64,000 bases of DNA, taken from Aquamicrobium sp. Its GTDB lineage: Bacteria > Pseudomonadota > Alphaproteobacteria > Rhizobiales > Rhizobiaceae. The stretch is taken from contig JAHHDT010000005.1 in assembly GCA_019739225.1 (NCBI GenBank), positions 930,001-994,000 on the forward strand, written 5' to 3'. The notes beneath the pieces were generated by a model. It saw nothing but the letters and a program-made list of their open reading frames with translations. It had not been told where the DNA came from and made no database searches. The position numbers and the translations under genes are program-made. How positions within the stretch are numbered: position 1 is the first letter of the stretch; each line of letters begins with the position of its first letter. Below, piece after piece: positions 54,536-62,629 of the stretch.

Positions 54536-54757
54536 ATGGCCGAACTCATCGAAGCCATCACGGTTGCGCTATCTTCCGGGACCAACCCGGTCACAGCCAT
54601 CCGTGAAGCGACGGGCTATACGATCGAACAGCTCGCCGTAACGTCCGGTCTTGCCGAAGCCGAACTCGTCGATCTCGAGGCAGGCGCCGTGGACCAGGCC
54701 AGGCTAACAAGACTGGCTTCCGCGCTCGGGTTGCCAGAGAGCGTGGTGGCGCTTTAG
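54536..54757 (+). CDS. Small XRE-like helix-turn-helix protein
   Basis: About 73 residues from ATG 54536 with AGAGGA 8 bp upstream. AIREATGYTIEQLAVTSGLA and ELVDLEAGAVDQARLTRLAS resemble the helix-turn-helix of Cro/C1-type proteins, with nothing added. It could be a small regulator, or a domain left over from a larger one. It stands alone: the 153 bp before it contain no gene and the 112 bp after it carry the terminator below. Confidence 0.6.
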   Translation: MAELIEAITVALSSGTNPVTAIREATGYTIEQLAVTSGLAEAELVDLEAGAVDQARLTRLASALGLPESVVAL

Positions 54758-54785
54758 GCGTCTCTAACCGTGGCGAAAGCATCTT

Positions 54786-54822
54786 AAAAAGGCGGAGCGG
54801 CGACGATGTCGCAACGCTCCGC
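54786..54822 (-). terminator. Intrinsic terminator of the lipoprotein gene
   Basis: On the minus strand a nested stem GCGGAGCG plus GCGAC pairs with GTCGC and CGCTCCGC, and is followed directly by a run CTTTTTAAG (54790-54783). Stem, small loop and T-run all fit a rho-independent terminator, 48 bp after the lipoprotein stop. It may also end the small plus-strand gene. Confidence 0.85.
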
Positions 54823-54869
54823 AAATCGGGAATGCCGCACTGGGTAGCGGCTTCCCCGTCCCCTGCTGG

Positions 54870-55337
54870 TTACTGGATCGTGCGTGTTGCCGAGTTGAAT
54901 CGGGCCCAGCCTACCGTGCGCGATTTCCCGCCGGCTTCGACCGTCAGTTGATAGTTCGAGTTGAGGCGGCCCCCGGTGGTGTTGCACGGCGGCAGGAAAC
55001 GGTGATTGACCGTTGTCGTTCCCGAGCCATCCGAGGTTACGCGCGTGCTGCGATGATTGAACGTGCTTCCGTCACTCAGCTTGTCCTGGAGGCTGAGACG
55101 GATCGGCACGCCTGCCGCGGCCGTGTGTTTGATGGTCACCGTCGGCGCCTGTCCCTGTCCGCCGAGCTGGCTACACAGGTTCGCCGTCGTCATCGGGCTA
55201 ATGCTGACGCTCTCGAGGGCGAAAGGCATCGCAGGCGCAGTGGCCTGTCCCGTGCTTTCGCCGCTGGTCGAGCATGCCGACACCGCAAATGCTGCGCAGA
55301 TTGATACAAGCATCCCGCCAAGCTTGCCTGGGCTCAT
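54870..55337 (-). CDS. Putative lipoprotein of unknown function
   Basis: About 155 residues from ATG 55337 with AAGGGGAA upstream. The signal sequence MSPGKLGGMLVSICAAFAVS is followed by the lipobox-like AVSAC-S, so the mature protein would be acylated at that Cys. The rest is rich in Ser, Thr and Gly and beta-strand prone (TVTIKHTAAAGVPIRLSLQD), with two further Cys that could form a disulfide. No family recognised. It is divergent from a membrane-anchored DNA-binding-like protein by 171 bp; a functional link is only suggestive. Confidence 0.7.
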   Translation of the reverse strand: MSPGKLGGMLVSICAAFAVSACSTSGESTGQATAPAMPFALESVSISPMTTANLCSQLGGQGQAPTVTIKHTAAAGVPIRLSLQDKLSDGSTFNHRSTRVTSDGSGTTTVNHRFLPPCNTTGGRLNSNYQLTVEAGGKSRTVGWARFNSATRTIQ

Positions 55338-55508
55338 GGATTTTCCCCTTACCGTTTGGATCCACTCATTCGGCGAATGAGCCTCTAGGTGCATATGCGG
55401 CCTGGTCCGTCTGGTCAGCGTAGAATCGGGGAAGAAGTGGAAGTGCCAGGAAAAAACGCAAAAATTTCACATTAATATCAAAGGCATGCTATCCATTGTC
55501 GACTGGGG

Positions 55509-56294
55509 TTGATTTTGGTGGGATCGATGGGCGGATCAGGCGATTGGGTGGCCTGTGAAACATGGCATGAGCTTCTGGATGCGCTTTGCATCGACAAGGG
55601 ACATCTGGACAACATGGCGCTTGCCGACCAGCTTTGTTCGGCTGCCGGCAACACGAGCCAGGCTGCTTTCGACACGGCGGTGAAAAATCTCCGCAACTGG
55701 CGGCAGGGCGTACACATCCCCCGGCGTCGCAACTTCGTGCTGCTTGCAAAGGTCCTGGACGTCAACGAGCGTCCTGGCCTGCTCGAACATTGGAACAGGC
55801 TTTATGTCGAAGCCAAGTCCGGTGGCGGGAACGACGACGACAATGCCTCCAGCGAGGCTGCGCCGCACGAAGCGCATTGGTCGAAAAGGCGTCTTCGGGT
55901 GCTCGGGATCGCCTTGGCTGCTTCGGCCGTCACGCTGCTGGCGGCATGGTGGCTATGGCCGCATGGTTTTGCGCCGGCAACAGACCCCGCAGCGACTTTC
56001 GAAGGGGTCCAGGCGGACTACGTGCGCAATGTATCCGTACAGGTTGGAGACGCCGTCATCATTCATGGGGCGCGAGGCAACGAATGCGGTCCGGCACCGT
56101 CCTGGGACAGCGCCAGGGAGCTGCTGCCGACGCTGGTGACGGGCACCCTGACGGATGGGGGCGTTGGCACTCGGTTGAGCCGCCAGTGTGGCGGTCGCGT
56201 TCCCGCCAGGGCTATCTTGTTCACGGCTGCCAAGGTGGGAACGGAGCAGATCAGCCTCTACGGCGACGAAATCCACATTCGTGTGGAGCCGTGA
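55509..56294 (+). CDS. Membrane-anchored protein with N-terminal HTH-like region
   Basis: Up to 261 residues from TTG 55509; GTG 55518 and ATG 55527 are alternatives. The first 110 residues (TWHELLDALCIDKGHLDNMA, AVKNLRNWRQGVHIPRRRNF) look like a cytoplasmic helix-turn-helix domain. A single hydrophobic segment VLGIALAASAVTLLAAWWLW follows, then a periplasmic domain of about 100 residues with two Cys. The layout suits a one-component trans-membrane sensor. Not assigned to any known regulator family. The gene is divergent from the lipoprotein, which might be its partner. Confidence 0.65.
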   Translation: MILVGSMGGSGDWVACETWHELLDALCIDKGHLDNMALADQLCSAAGNTSQAAFDTAVKNLRNWRQGVHIPRRRNFVLLAKVLDVNERPGLLEHWNRLYVEAKSGGGNDDDNASSEAAPHEAHWSKRRLRVLGIALAASAVTLLAAWWLWPHGFAPATDPAATFEGVQADYVRNVSVQVGDAVIIHGARGNECGPAPSWDSARELLPTLVTGTLTDGGVGTRLSRQCGGRVPARAILFTAAKVGTEQISLYGDEIHIRVEP

Positions 56295-56379
56295 AGTATC
56301 CGTGGCCCCAATACCGGCGCTTGCCCGCCAATGGCTACGGCGCTAGGGGTTGCGCGACCATCGCTCCCGGGATTCCCGC

Positions 56380-56883
56380 ATGAACGAACTTCGCGACAAT
56401 ATCGACCGTCAACTGGTCGGGCTTTTGCTCGCCGACGGTCGCGCGTCGGTGGCTGAACTTGCACGCAAGCTGGGTGTGGGGCGCAGCACGGTTCAGGAGC
56501 GCATCGCGCGGCTGGAGCGCAGCGGGCTGATCGCGGGTTACGCTGCGATCCTTTCTCACGATCCTTTTGGCGATGCCGCCCAAGCGCTGGTGATGGTAAG
56601 CATCGTCCAGCGCCGGCAGAAGGACATCCTCGAACGTCTACGTGGCCTGCCGGAGGTCGTAAGCTGCCTCACGATAGCAGGGGACTATGATCTCGTGCTG
56701 ACGGTGCAGACGCCCCGCGTCGAGGACATCGACGCGGTGCTTGACGAGATTCTCGGCTTCGAGGGGATCGAACGCTGCAAGTCGTGGATCATCCTAGGCC
56801 GGCATATACAGCGCGGAGCAGCAGCGACCGGTCAGGCCGCTGCCGTGACCGAAGGGCCAAGCGCTGGCGGCAAGTCCGCATAG
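56380..56883 (+). CDS. Lrp/AsnC-family transcriptional regulator
   Basis: About 167 residues from ATG 56380 (MNELRDNIDRQLVGLLLADG). The helix-turn-helix SVAELARKLGVGRSTVQERI and the C-terminal RAM domain (VVSCLTIAGDYDLVLTVQTP) with the effector loop are clear. Members sense amino acids. Its 3' end overlaps the convergent saccharopine dehydrogenase-like gene by 52 bp, so the two loci are adjacent and possibly linked by lysine-type amino acid metabolism. The polar tail after GRHIQRG is not conserved-looking. Confidence 0.9.
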   Translation: MNELRDNIDRQLVGLLLADGRASVAELARKLGVGRSTVQERIARLERSGLIAGYAAILSHDPFGDAAQALVMVSIVQRRQKDILERLRGLPEVVSCLTIAGDYDLVLTVQTPRVEDIDAVLDEILGFEGIERCKSWIILGRHIQRGAAATGQAAAVTEGPSAGGKSA

Positions 56884-57947
56884 ACCTGACCGAACCGATT
56901 GCCGAGGAAGGCCGACAAGGCGACATCTTCCTGGCGCACGAAGCCGCTTTTCGGCAGCACGCCCTGCGCCTGAAGATCGAGCGCGGCGCAGATGCCGGCT
57001 GCCGTCGTGATCTGGATTGCGCTGCGGTGCAACGTACCGATCCTGCCGCCGAAGATCTGTCTTGTGTAGGTTTCCTGTATCAGGCGTCCCGCCTTGTGGC
57101 CGGTGACGGTGACGTAGATCACGATCACGTCCTGCAGCGTGGCGGGAATGGCGGTCTCGAGAATTTCCTTCAACAGGTCGCGGCGGTCGCGCAGCTTCAA
57201 ATCCTGCAGAAGCAGCTTCATCGCAGCCGCATGGCCGGGATAGCGGATGGTGCGGTAATTCAGGTTGTGCACGCGCCCACCATAAGTCTCGCACAGCGTG
57301 CCCAGTCCGCCTGACGTGTTGAACGCCTCGTAGGTGACGCCGTCGACGATGATCTGCTCGATCTCCTGCAACGGCGGCACCTCGGCCGCGCGGCCGTTGA
57401 CGATCGCCTCGCAGGGCTCGCAGCATTCGTTGATCATGCCGTCGGTGCTCCAGGTCAGGTTGTAGCCGAGAGCGTTGTTGGGATAGCGCGGCAGAGCGCC
57501 CACCCGCAGGTTGATCGCGTCAAGCGTGTCGAAGCCCTTGGCCATGTCGTGGGCGACGATGGAAATGAAGCCGGGCGCAAGGCCGCATTGCGGCATGAAC
57601 GCATTGGCCGAGCCGGCAGCCAGCGCCTTGACGGCCTTCGTGCTGGCCACGTCTTCGGTCAGGTCGAAATAGTGGACGCCTGCGCTTGCGGCGGCCCGCG
57701 CGATCGAAACCGTAAGCTGGTAGGGAGCCGCACTGAGCACGGCATACTTGCCGTCGAGCAGGGCAGCGAGCGCTTGCTCGTCGCGCACGTCGACGACCGC
57801 CGTCTTGACCCGCGCACAGACCTGCAGCGCCGCGATCTGCGCCTCGCCCATGTCGACGACGGTAACGTCATAATCGCCGGTCAACGCCAGCATGTCCGCG
57901 ATGGTGGACCCGACCTTGCCGGCTCCGATGACGACGATCTGCTTCAT
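56832..57947 (-). CDS. Saccharopine dehydrogenase family oxidoreductase
   Basis: About 371 residues from ATG 57947 (MKQIVVIGAGKVGSTIADML) with GGGAG upstream. The Rossmann nucleotide site and ADVDVRDEQ-like region, plus YFDLTEDVASTKAVKALAAG and FMPQCGLAPGFISIVAHDMA, are typical of lysine/saccharopine-type dehydrogenases including lysine 6-dehydrogenase. It probably oxidises an amino acid delivered by the ABC importer of the same operon. Which amine or dicarboxylate is used is not evident. It is the last gene in that operon. Confidence 0.85.
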   Translation of the reverse strand: MKQIVVIGAGKVGSTIADMLALTGDYDVTVVDMGEAQIAALQVCARVKTAVVDVRDEQALAALLDGKYAVLSAAPYQLTVSIARAAASAGVHYFDLTEDVASTKAVKALAAGSANAFMPQCGLAPGFISIVAHDMAKGFDTLDAINLRVGALPRYPNNALGYNLTWSTDGMINECCEPCEAIVNGRAAEVPPLQEIEQIIVDGVTYEAFNTSGGLGTLCETYGGRVHNLNYRTIRYPGHAAAMKLLLQDLKLRDRRDLLKEILETAIPATLQDVIVIYVTVTGHKAGRLIQETYTRQIFGGRIGTLHRSAIQITTAAGICAALDLQAQGVLPKSGFVRQEDVALSAFLGNRFGQVYADLPPALGPSVTAAA

Positions 57948-58055
57948 CAAGAAACTCCCTCTGCTTCGGCACCAAAGTGCCGGAGGGGGGCGCCGGGACA
58001 AAGCTGAGTAATGTCGGTTGGCAAGCCTGTTTCCGGCGATTTGCCGGACGAACCG

Positions 58056-58382
58056 TCACAATGCGGAATGAAGCTCGAAGACGTGGTGATGAATGCGGCC
58101 GTCGAACATCTTCATCAGCTCGCCGGTCAAGGCCCTGCTTTCGAATCGCACCGGCGCCTGAAGTGCTGCGCCAAGCGCCTCTTCGCTTTCGAAGGTCATC
58201 GCCAGCGATAGCGCGAAGGGCGGGGCGCCTTCGTCACGCGCTTCCGCAAAGAGTACCCGCACGTCGAGCGCGCCGGGAAAGAGGCGCCAGAGCGGCATCA
58301 GCCGCTCTTCCACGAAAGCGCGGAACTCCGCCTCGCGGCCGGCATGGATCGTTCCTTCGAAGAAGGCCTGGCGGACAATCAT
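58056..58382 (-). CDS. Small protein with dimeric alpha/beta-barrel-like character
   Basis: 108 residues starting MIVRQAFFEGTIHAGREAEF with WRLFPGALDVRVLFAEARDE and FALSLAMTFESEEALGAALQ; the alternation of strands and helices and the late RIHHHVFELHS resemble EthD/ABM-type dimeric ferredoxin-fold proteins. It sits between the ATPase and saccharopine dehydrogenase-like genes, 12 bp after the former. Function unknown; small barrel proteins in catabolic operons are often isomerases or monooxygenases. Confidence 0.65.
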   Translation of the reverse strand: MIVRQAFFEGTIHAGREAEFRAFVEERLMPLWRLFPGALDVRVLFAEARDEGAPPFALSLAMTFESEEALGAALQAPVRFESRALTGELMKMFDGRIHHHVFELHSAL

Positions 58383-58394
58383 GAACGGTGGCCT

Positions 58395-59159
<765 letters not shown>

Positions 59160-59177
59160 GCCCGCGCTCCTTTGGTC

Positions 59178-59969
59178 TTACTGCAGGAATTCGGGCAGCG
59201 GGGCGCTGACCCACTTTTCGTGCAGTTCGTTCAGCTTGCCGCTTTCCTTGACCTTCGCCAGGAACGCGTTGATGTGTTCCATTAGATTGTCCTGACCGGG
59301 GCGGGTGGCAATGCCCTGGCTTTGCTGGCGCAGCGAGAACTTGGTCTCGTAGCGGTCCGGAGCGACGGACTGGACCTGTGAGACGACGACGTTGGACGCG
59401 CCCATCAGAGGCACCTGGCCGGAGAGCAGTGCCTGCACCGCCGATGCATCGTCGTCGAAGCGCTGGATGTTGGTGCCCTCGGGTGCGATCTCGGTGATCG
59501 AGGTGTCCTGCGTCGAGGCGCGGGCGACGGCAACGTTCTTGCCGGCGAGATCGGCCGCCTCCTTCACTTCCGTGTTGACGTCTCCGAAGACGAAAATCTC
59601 GATGCCCGCATAACCCTGCGAGAAGTCGACCTGCTCGGCGCGCTCGGGGGTGATGCCGAGCGAAGCGACGAGAATATCGACCTGATTGGACAGCAGGTAG
59701 GGGATGCGGTTGGGGCCGGTCACAGGCACGAGGTTTAGCGTGACGCCAAGATCTTCGGCGAGGAGCTTCGCCACGTCGGCGTCGTAGCCGTCTGGCTGGC
59801 CCTGCTCGTTGATGATGCCGAAGGGTGCGAAGTCCACCAGCATGCCGATGTTCACGGTGCCGCGCGCCTTGATCTCATCGACGGTCTGCGCCGACGCCGC
59901 GGTCGCGGCAGCGCCGGTTGCGAGTGCGACGCCAAGCGCAAAGCCCGCCAGTTTCTTCAAGATGTTCAT
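59178..59969 (-). CDS. Polar amino acid ABC transporter substrate-binding protein
   Basis: 263 residues with a signal peptide ending TAASAQTVDE. The SBP_bac_3 fold appears as GTVNIGMLVDFAPFGIINEQ, GYDADVAKLLAEDLGVTLNL, VPVTGPNRIPYLLSNQVDIL and ITPERAEQVDFSQGY. It binds an amino acid or opine in the periplasm. The Arg contacts for the alpha-carboxylate cannot be assigned with certainty from sequence. Its gene follows the permeases with a 37-bp gap and precedes the ATPase. Confidence 0.94.
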   Translation of the reverse strand: MNILKKLAGFALGVALATGAAATAASAQTVDEIKARGTVNIGMLVDFAPFGIINEQGQPDGYDADVAKLLAEDLGVTLNLVPVTGPNRIPYLLSNQVDILVASLGITPERAEQVDFSQGYAGIEIFVFGDVNTEVKEAADLAGKNVAVARASTQDTSITEIAPEGTNIQRFDDDASAVQALLSGQVPLMGASNVVVSQVQSVAPDRYETKFSLRQQSQGIATRPGQDNLMEHINAFLAKVKESGKLNELHEKWVSAPLPEFLQ

Positions 59970-60006
59970 CGTCGTTTCCTTCCCTGTTTGACTTCCCGGT
60001 TTCCTC

Positions 60007-60663
60007 TCAGCGCCGTGTCGCCACGGCGAAGCGGGCCTCCATGCGGCGCGCGAGGATCGACAGCGGCCAGCAGAGGATGAAGTAGAGAGCGGCCACCAGC
60101 CCGAACACGGTGAACGGGTCGAAGGTGGCGTTGTTTATAATCTGTCCGGCGCGCGTCAGCTCCACGAAGCCGATGATTGAGGCCAGCGACGTGCCCTTTA
60201 TGAGCTGCACCAGAAAGCCGACCGTCGGCGCCACCGCGATCTTGGCAGCCTGCGGCAGGACGATGGATTTCATGCGGTCGTAGTAGCGCAGTCCGAGCGC
60301 CCATGCGGCCTCTGACTGGCCCTTCGGCACGGCTTCGATGCAGCCTCGCCATATCTCTCCCAGGAACGCGCTCGCATGCAGCGTGAGCGCGATCGCGGCG
60401 GCGACCCACGGATTGACGCCCGACCCGAAGATGTTGAGCCCGAAGAAAACCAGGAAGAGCTGCATCAGCAGTGGAGTGCCCTGGAACAGGCGGATGAACC
60501 CCAATGCCGCGTAACGCAGCGGTGCTGCCGGGGAGACCCGCGCCAGCGCGACCGCGAGCCCGCCGAGAGCGCCGCCAGCGAAGGCGACGGCCGACAGCGC
60601 CAGCGTCCACTGGACGGCCATGACGATGAACCAGAATTCGTTGATGCCGAAGGGGCGGATCAT
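60007..60663 (-). CDS. Polar amino acid ABC transporter permease (second subunit)
   Basis: 218 residues. The BPD_transp family is shown by FIRLFQGTPLLMQLFLVFFG near the N-terminus and the EAA motif in AWALGLRYYDRMKSIVLPQA; about five hydrophobic segments. Together with the next gene it forms a heterodimeric channel. Starts 13 bp after the first permease. Confidence 0.95.
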   Translation of the reverse strand: MIRPFGINEFWFIVMAVQWTLALSAVAFAGGALGGLAVALARVSPAAPLRYAALGFIRLFQGTPLLMQLFLVFFGLNIFGSGVNPWVAAAIALTLHASAFLGEIWRGCIEAVPKGQSEAAWALGLRYYDRMKSIVLPQAAKIAVAPTVGFLVQLIKGTSLASIIGFVELTRAGQIINNATFDPFTVFGLVAALYFILCWPLSILARRMEARFAVATRR

Positions 60664-60676
60664 GGTTCGTCCCCTC

Positions 60677-61348
60677 CTATCGCGCCAGCGGGTAATTGAA
60701 GGCGTAGCGCTGGACCGCCGAGAAAAGCGCAGAGAAGCCGAGCGCCAGCACCAGATACATGGCGGTAATCACCAGATAGACCTCAAACGCCGCGAAGGTC
60801 TGCGACTGGATGTTGTTGCCGGCCGCCGCAAGATCGGTGGCCGAGATGACCGAAACGACGCTCGATGTCAGCATCAGATAGATGAACTGGCTGGTTAGCG
60901 CCGGATAGATGGTCCGCAACGCAGGCTTGATGATGATGTTGCGGAAGATCTGCCAGCGCTTCAGGCCGAGCGCGACACCGGCCTCGACCTGCCCGCGATT
61001 GATCGACTCGATACCGGCCCGGATGATCTCCGTGGCGTAGGCCCCGACATTGACGGTCAGCGCGGTGAGGGCCGCGACGTTGGGCGAAAGCCTGATGCCG
61101 AGCGCCGGCAGTGCGAAGAAGATGAAGAAAATCTGGACGAGGAACGGCGTGTTGCGGATCAATTCGATATAGGCGTCGATCAACCAGCGTACCGGCTTCG
61201 GTCCCGCAGTCTTGCCGATCGCGCAGGCAATGGCGACGATCGTGCCGAGGATCATCGCGCCGAAGGAAAGCTCGATCGTCACCAGCGCGCCGGCCAGCAA
61301 CTGGTCGAAGTTCCGGAAGACCGGCGCGAAGTTGAATTGATAATCCAA
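60677..61348 (-). CDS. Polar amino acid ABC transporter permease (first subunit)
   Basis: About 223 residues from TTG 61348 (LDYQFNFAPVFRNFDQLL), chosen because GGGAGGT lies directly upstream; GTG 61393 would add residues that overlap the promoter zone. Motifs YIELIRNTPFLVQIFFIFFA and the EAA region GVALGLKRWQIFRNIIIKPA are typical. First gene of the ABC operon; a LacI-type palindrome lies 62 bp ahead of it. Confidence 0.92.
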   Translation of the reverse strand: MDYQFNFAPVFRNFDQLLAGALVTIELSFGAMILGTIVAIACAIGKTAGPKPVRWLIDAYIELIRNTPFLVQIFFIFFALPALGIRLSPNVAALTALTVNVGAYATEIIRAGIESINRGQVEAGVALGLKRWQIFRNIIIKPALRTIYPALTSQFIYLMLTSSVVSVISATDLAAAGNNIQSQTFAAFEVYLVITAMYLVLALGFSALFSAVQRYAFNYPLAR

Positions 61349-61409
61349 AACTGACCTCCCGGCCGCGTCGCCAAGGCGTGCGCGGTAGCGCACTTCACTC
61401 CTCCGTGCG

Positions 61410-61425
61410 TTTAGATCGATCTAAA
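61410..61425. promoter_or_regulatory. LacI-type operator upstream of the amino acid ABC operon
   Basis: TTTAGATCGATCTAAA is a perfect 16-bp palindrome with a central CG, the hallmark of LacI-family operators. It shares the core GATCGATC and outer TT/AA with the site in front of the lacI gene 1.1 kb upstream. Confidence 0.75.
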
Positions 61426-61442
61426 TCATTACGCTGACACGG

Positions 61443-62471
61443 TCAAGCCGGAACGTTTCCCGCTACCGTGCGCACCGGCCCGCAGGAGCCGCGCTGCACG
61501 AAGTAGGTTTCCTCGATGCTGCTGGCGATCGGGCCGTCGGGCGCATCCATTCGCCTCAGAAGCAGCCGCGCCGCATTTTCGCCGACCACGAAAGGTTCGG
61601 TCGCGACCGATGCGAGGCCCGGCATGACGAGGTCCGCCTCGGCCACATTGTCGAACCCGACAAGGGAAACGTCCCGGCCCGGCATGACCCCGAGATCGCA
61701 AAGGCCCCGATGAAGCCCCAGCCCGAGAACGTCATTGTGGCAGATGATCGCCGTCGGGCGCGCGGGCCGGCTCATGAGTTCGGGTGCGGCCATTCGAGCG
61801 CTCATGTGGGTGGATTCGAGCGGGCGCACGAAAAGCGGCGCTAGATTTGCAGCGTTCATCGCCGCGTGAAAGCTCTCGAGGCGTTCCGTGCGGGCGGAAT
61901 GATGGGTGTCGGTCGCGACATAGCCGATACGGCGATGCCCGAATCCGACGAGGCAGTCGACTGCCTCGCGCATGCCCGGCGTTGGGTCCATGCCTGCATA
62001 GTCGCTCGCCGTTTCCGGCACCATCCGCAGCGTCTGGACCAGCGGCACGCCCCATTTGCCCGCATCGTCGACAAAGCGCCGCTCCGTGCCTTCGGCCGGG
62101 CAGACGATCAGCCCGTCCACGCCGTGCTCGCGCATGCGGTTGACGAAACCGTCCTGCTTTGCGGCATTCTCGTTGGAATTGGCGAGGATGACGGCAAGAC
62201 CGGCAGTTTCCAGAATGCTTTCAATGCCCGCCAGCAGGACGGCGAAGAACGGGTTGGTGAGGTTCGGGATGATGACCCCGACCGTTCGGCTGCGCGCCGC
62301 GCGCATCCGTGCCGCGCCCAGATTGTAGACATAGCCGAGCTCGGCCATGGCGGCCTCGACCTTGGCGCGCGTCGCCGCACCCACCAGCGGACTGTCCCGC
62401 ACCACCAGCGATGCGGTGGCGCGCGACACGCCGGCATGCTTCGCCACGTCCAGAAGGGTGACCCGTTTCAT
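61443..62471 (-). CDS. LacI-family transcriptional regulator of the amino acid-type ABC operon
   Basis: About 342 residues from ATG 62471 (MKRVTLLDVAKHAGVSRATA); the in-frame residues before it show no similarity. Helix-turn-helix and hinge (LVVRDSPLVGAATRAKVEAA, LGYVYNLGAARMRAARS) are classical, followed by the type I binding-protein domain VGVIIPNLTNPFFAVLLAGI and ICHNDVLGLGLHRGLCDLGV. Palindromes before its own gene and before the ABC operon indicate autoregulation and control of uptake. Its start codon overlaps the stop of a short leader frame. Confidence 0.93.
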   Translation of the reverse strand: MKRVTLLDVAKHAGVSRATASLVVRDSPLVGAATRAKVEAAMAELGYVYNLGAARMRAARSRTVGVIIPNLTNPFFAVLLAGIESILETAGLAVILANSNENAAKQDGFVNRMREHGVDGLIVCPAEGTERRFVDDAGKWGVPLVQTLRMVPETASDYAGMDPTPGMREAVDCLVGFGHRRIGYVATDTHHSARTERLESFHAAMNAANLAPLFVRPLESTHMSARMAAPELMSRPARPTAIICHNDVLGLGLHRGLCDLGVMPGRDVSLVGFDNVAEADLVMPGLASVATEPFVVGENAARLLLRRMDAPDGPIASSIEETYFVQRGSCGPVRTVAGNVPA

Positions 62472-62494
62472 GCCCGGACACTCTGGGTGACCAT
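62468..62494 (-). CDS. Eight-codon leader frame coupled to the lacI start
   Basis: ATG at 62494 is preceded by AGGAGG with a 5-nt spacer, the best ribosome site in the area, and encodes MVTQSVRA. Its TGA overlaps the lacI ATG in an ATGA, while the lacI start itself has only a weak site. Translation of the regulator is therefore probably coupled to this leader. Too short to prove from sequence alone. Confidence 0.45.
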   Translation of the reverse strand: MVTQSVRA

Positions 62495-62508
62495 GGCTTC
62501 CTCCTGAT

Positions 62509-62522
62509 TTGGATCGATCCAA
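62509..62522. promoter_or_regulatory. LacI-type operator upstream of the lacI gene
   Basis: TTGGATCGATCCAA is a perfect 14-bp palindrome with a central CG, matching the outer TT/AA and GATCGATC core of the site before the ABC operon. It lies just before the leader frame, so autorepression is likely. Confidence 0.75.
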
Positions 62523-62567
62523 TCGAGCTTAGTGCGGTAAGTGCCGAGCGTAAAGTGGGCATGAACA

Positions 62568-62594
62568 AACGCCCCGGAGGATGTCCGGGGCGTT
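62568..62594 (-). terminator. Terminator after the TRAP-4 binding-protein gene
   Basis: AACGCCCCGGA and TCCGGGGCGTT form an 11-bp perfect stem with a 5-nt loop, followed on the minus strand by TGTTC. It separates the TRAP-4 transcript from the lacI gene. Confidence 0.75.
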
Positions 62595-62629
62595 CGTTTG
62601 TCGCTGCCGATTATACGGCCGGCGGATGA

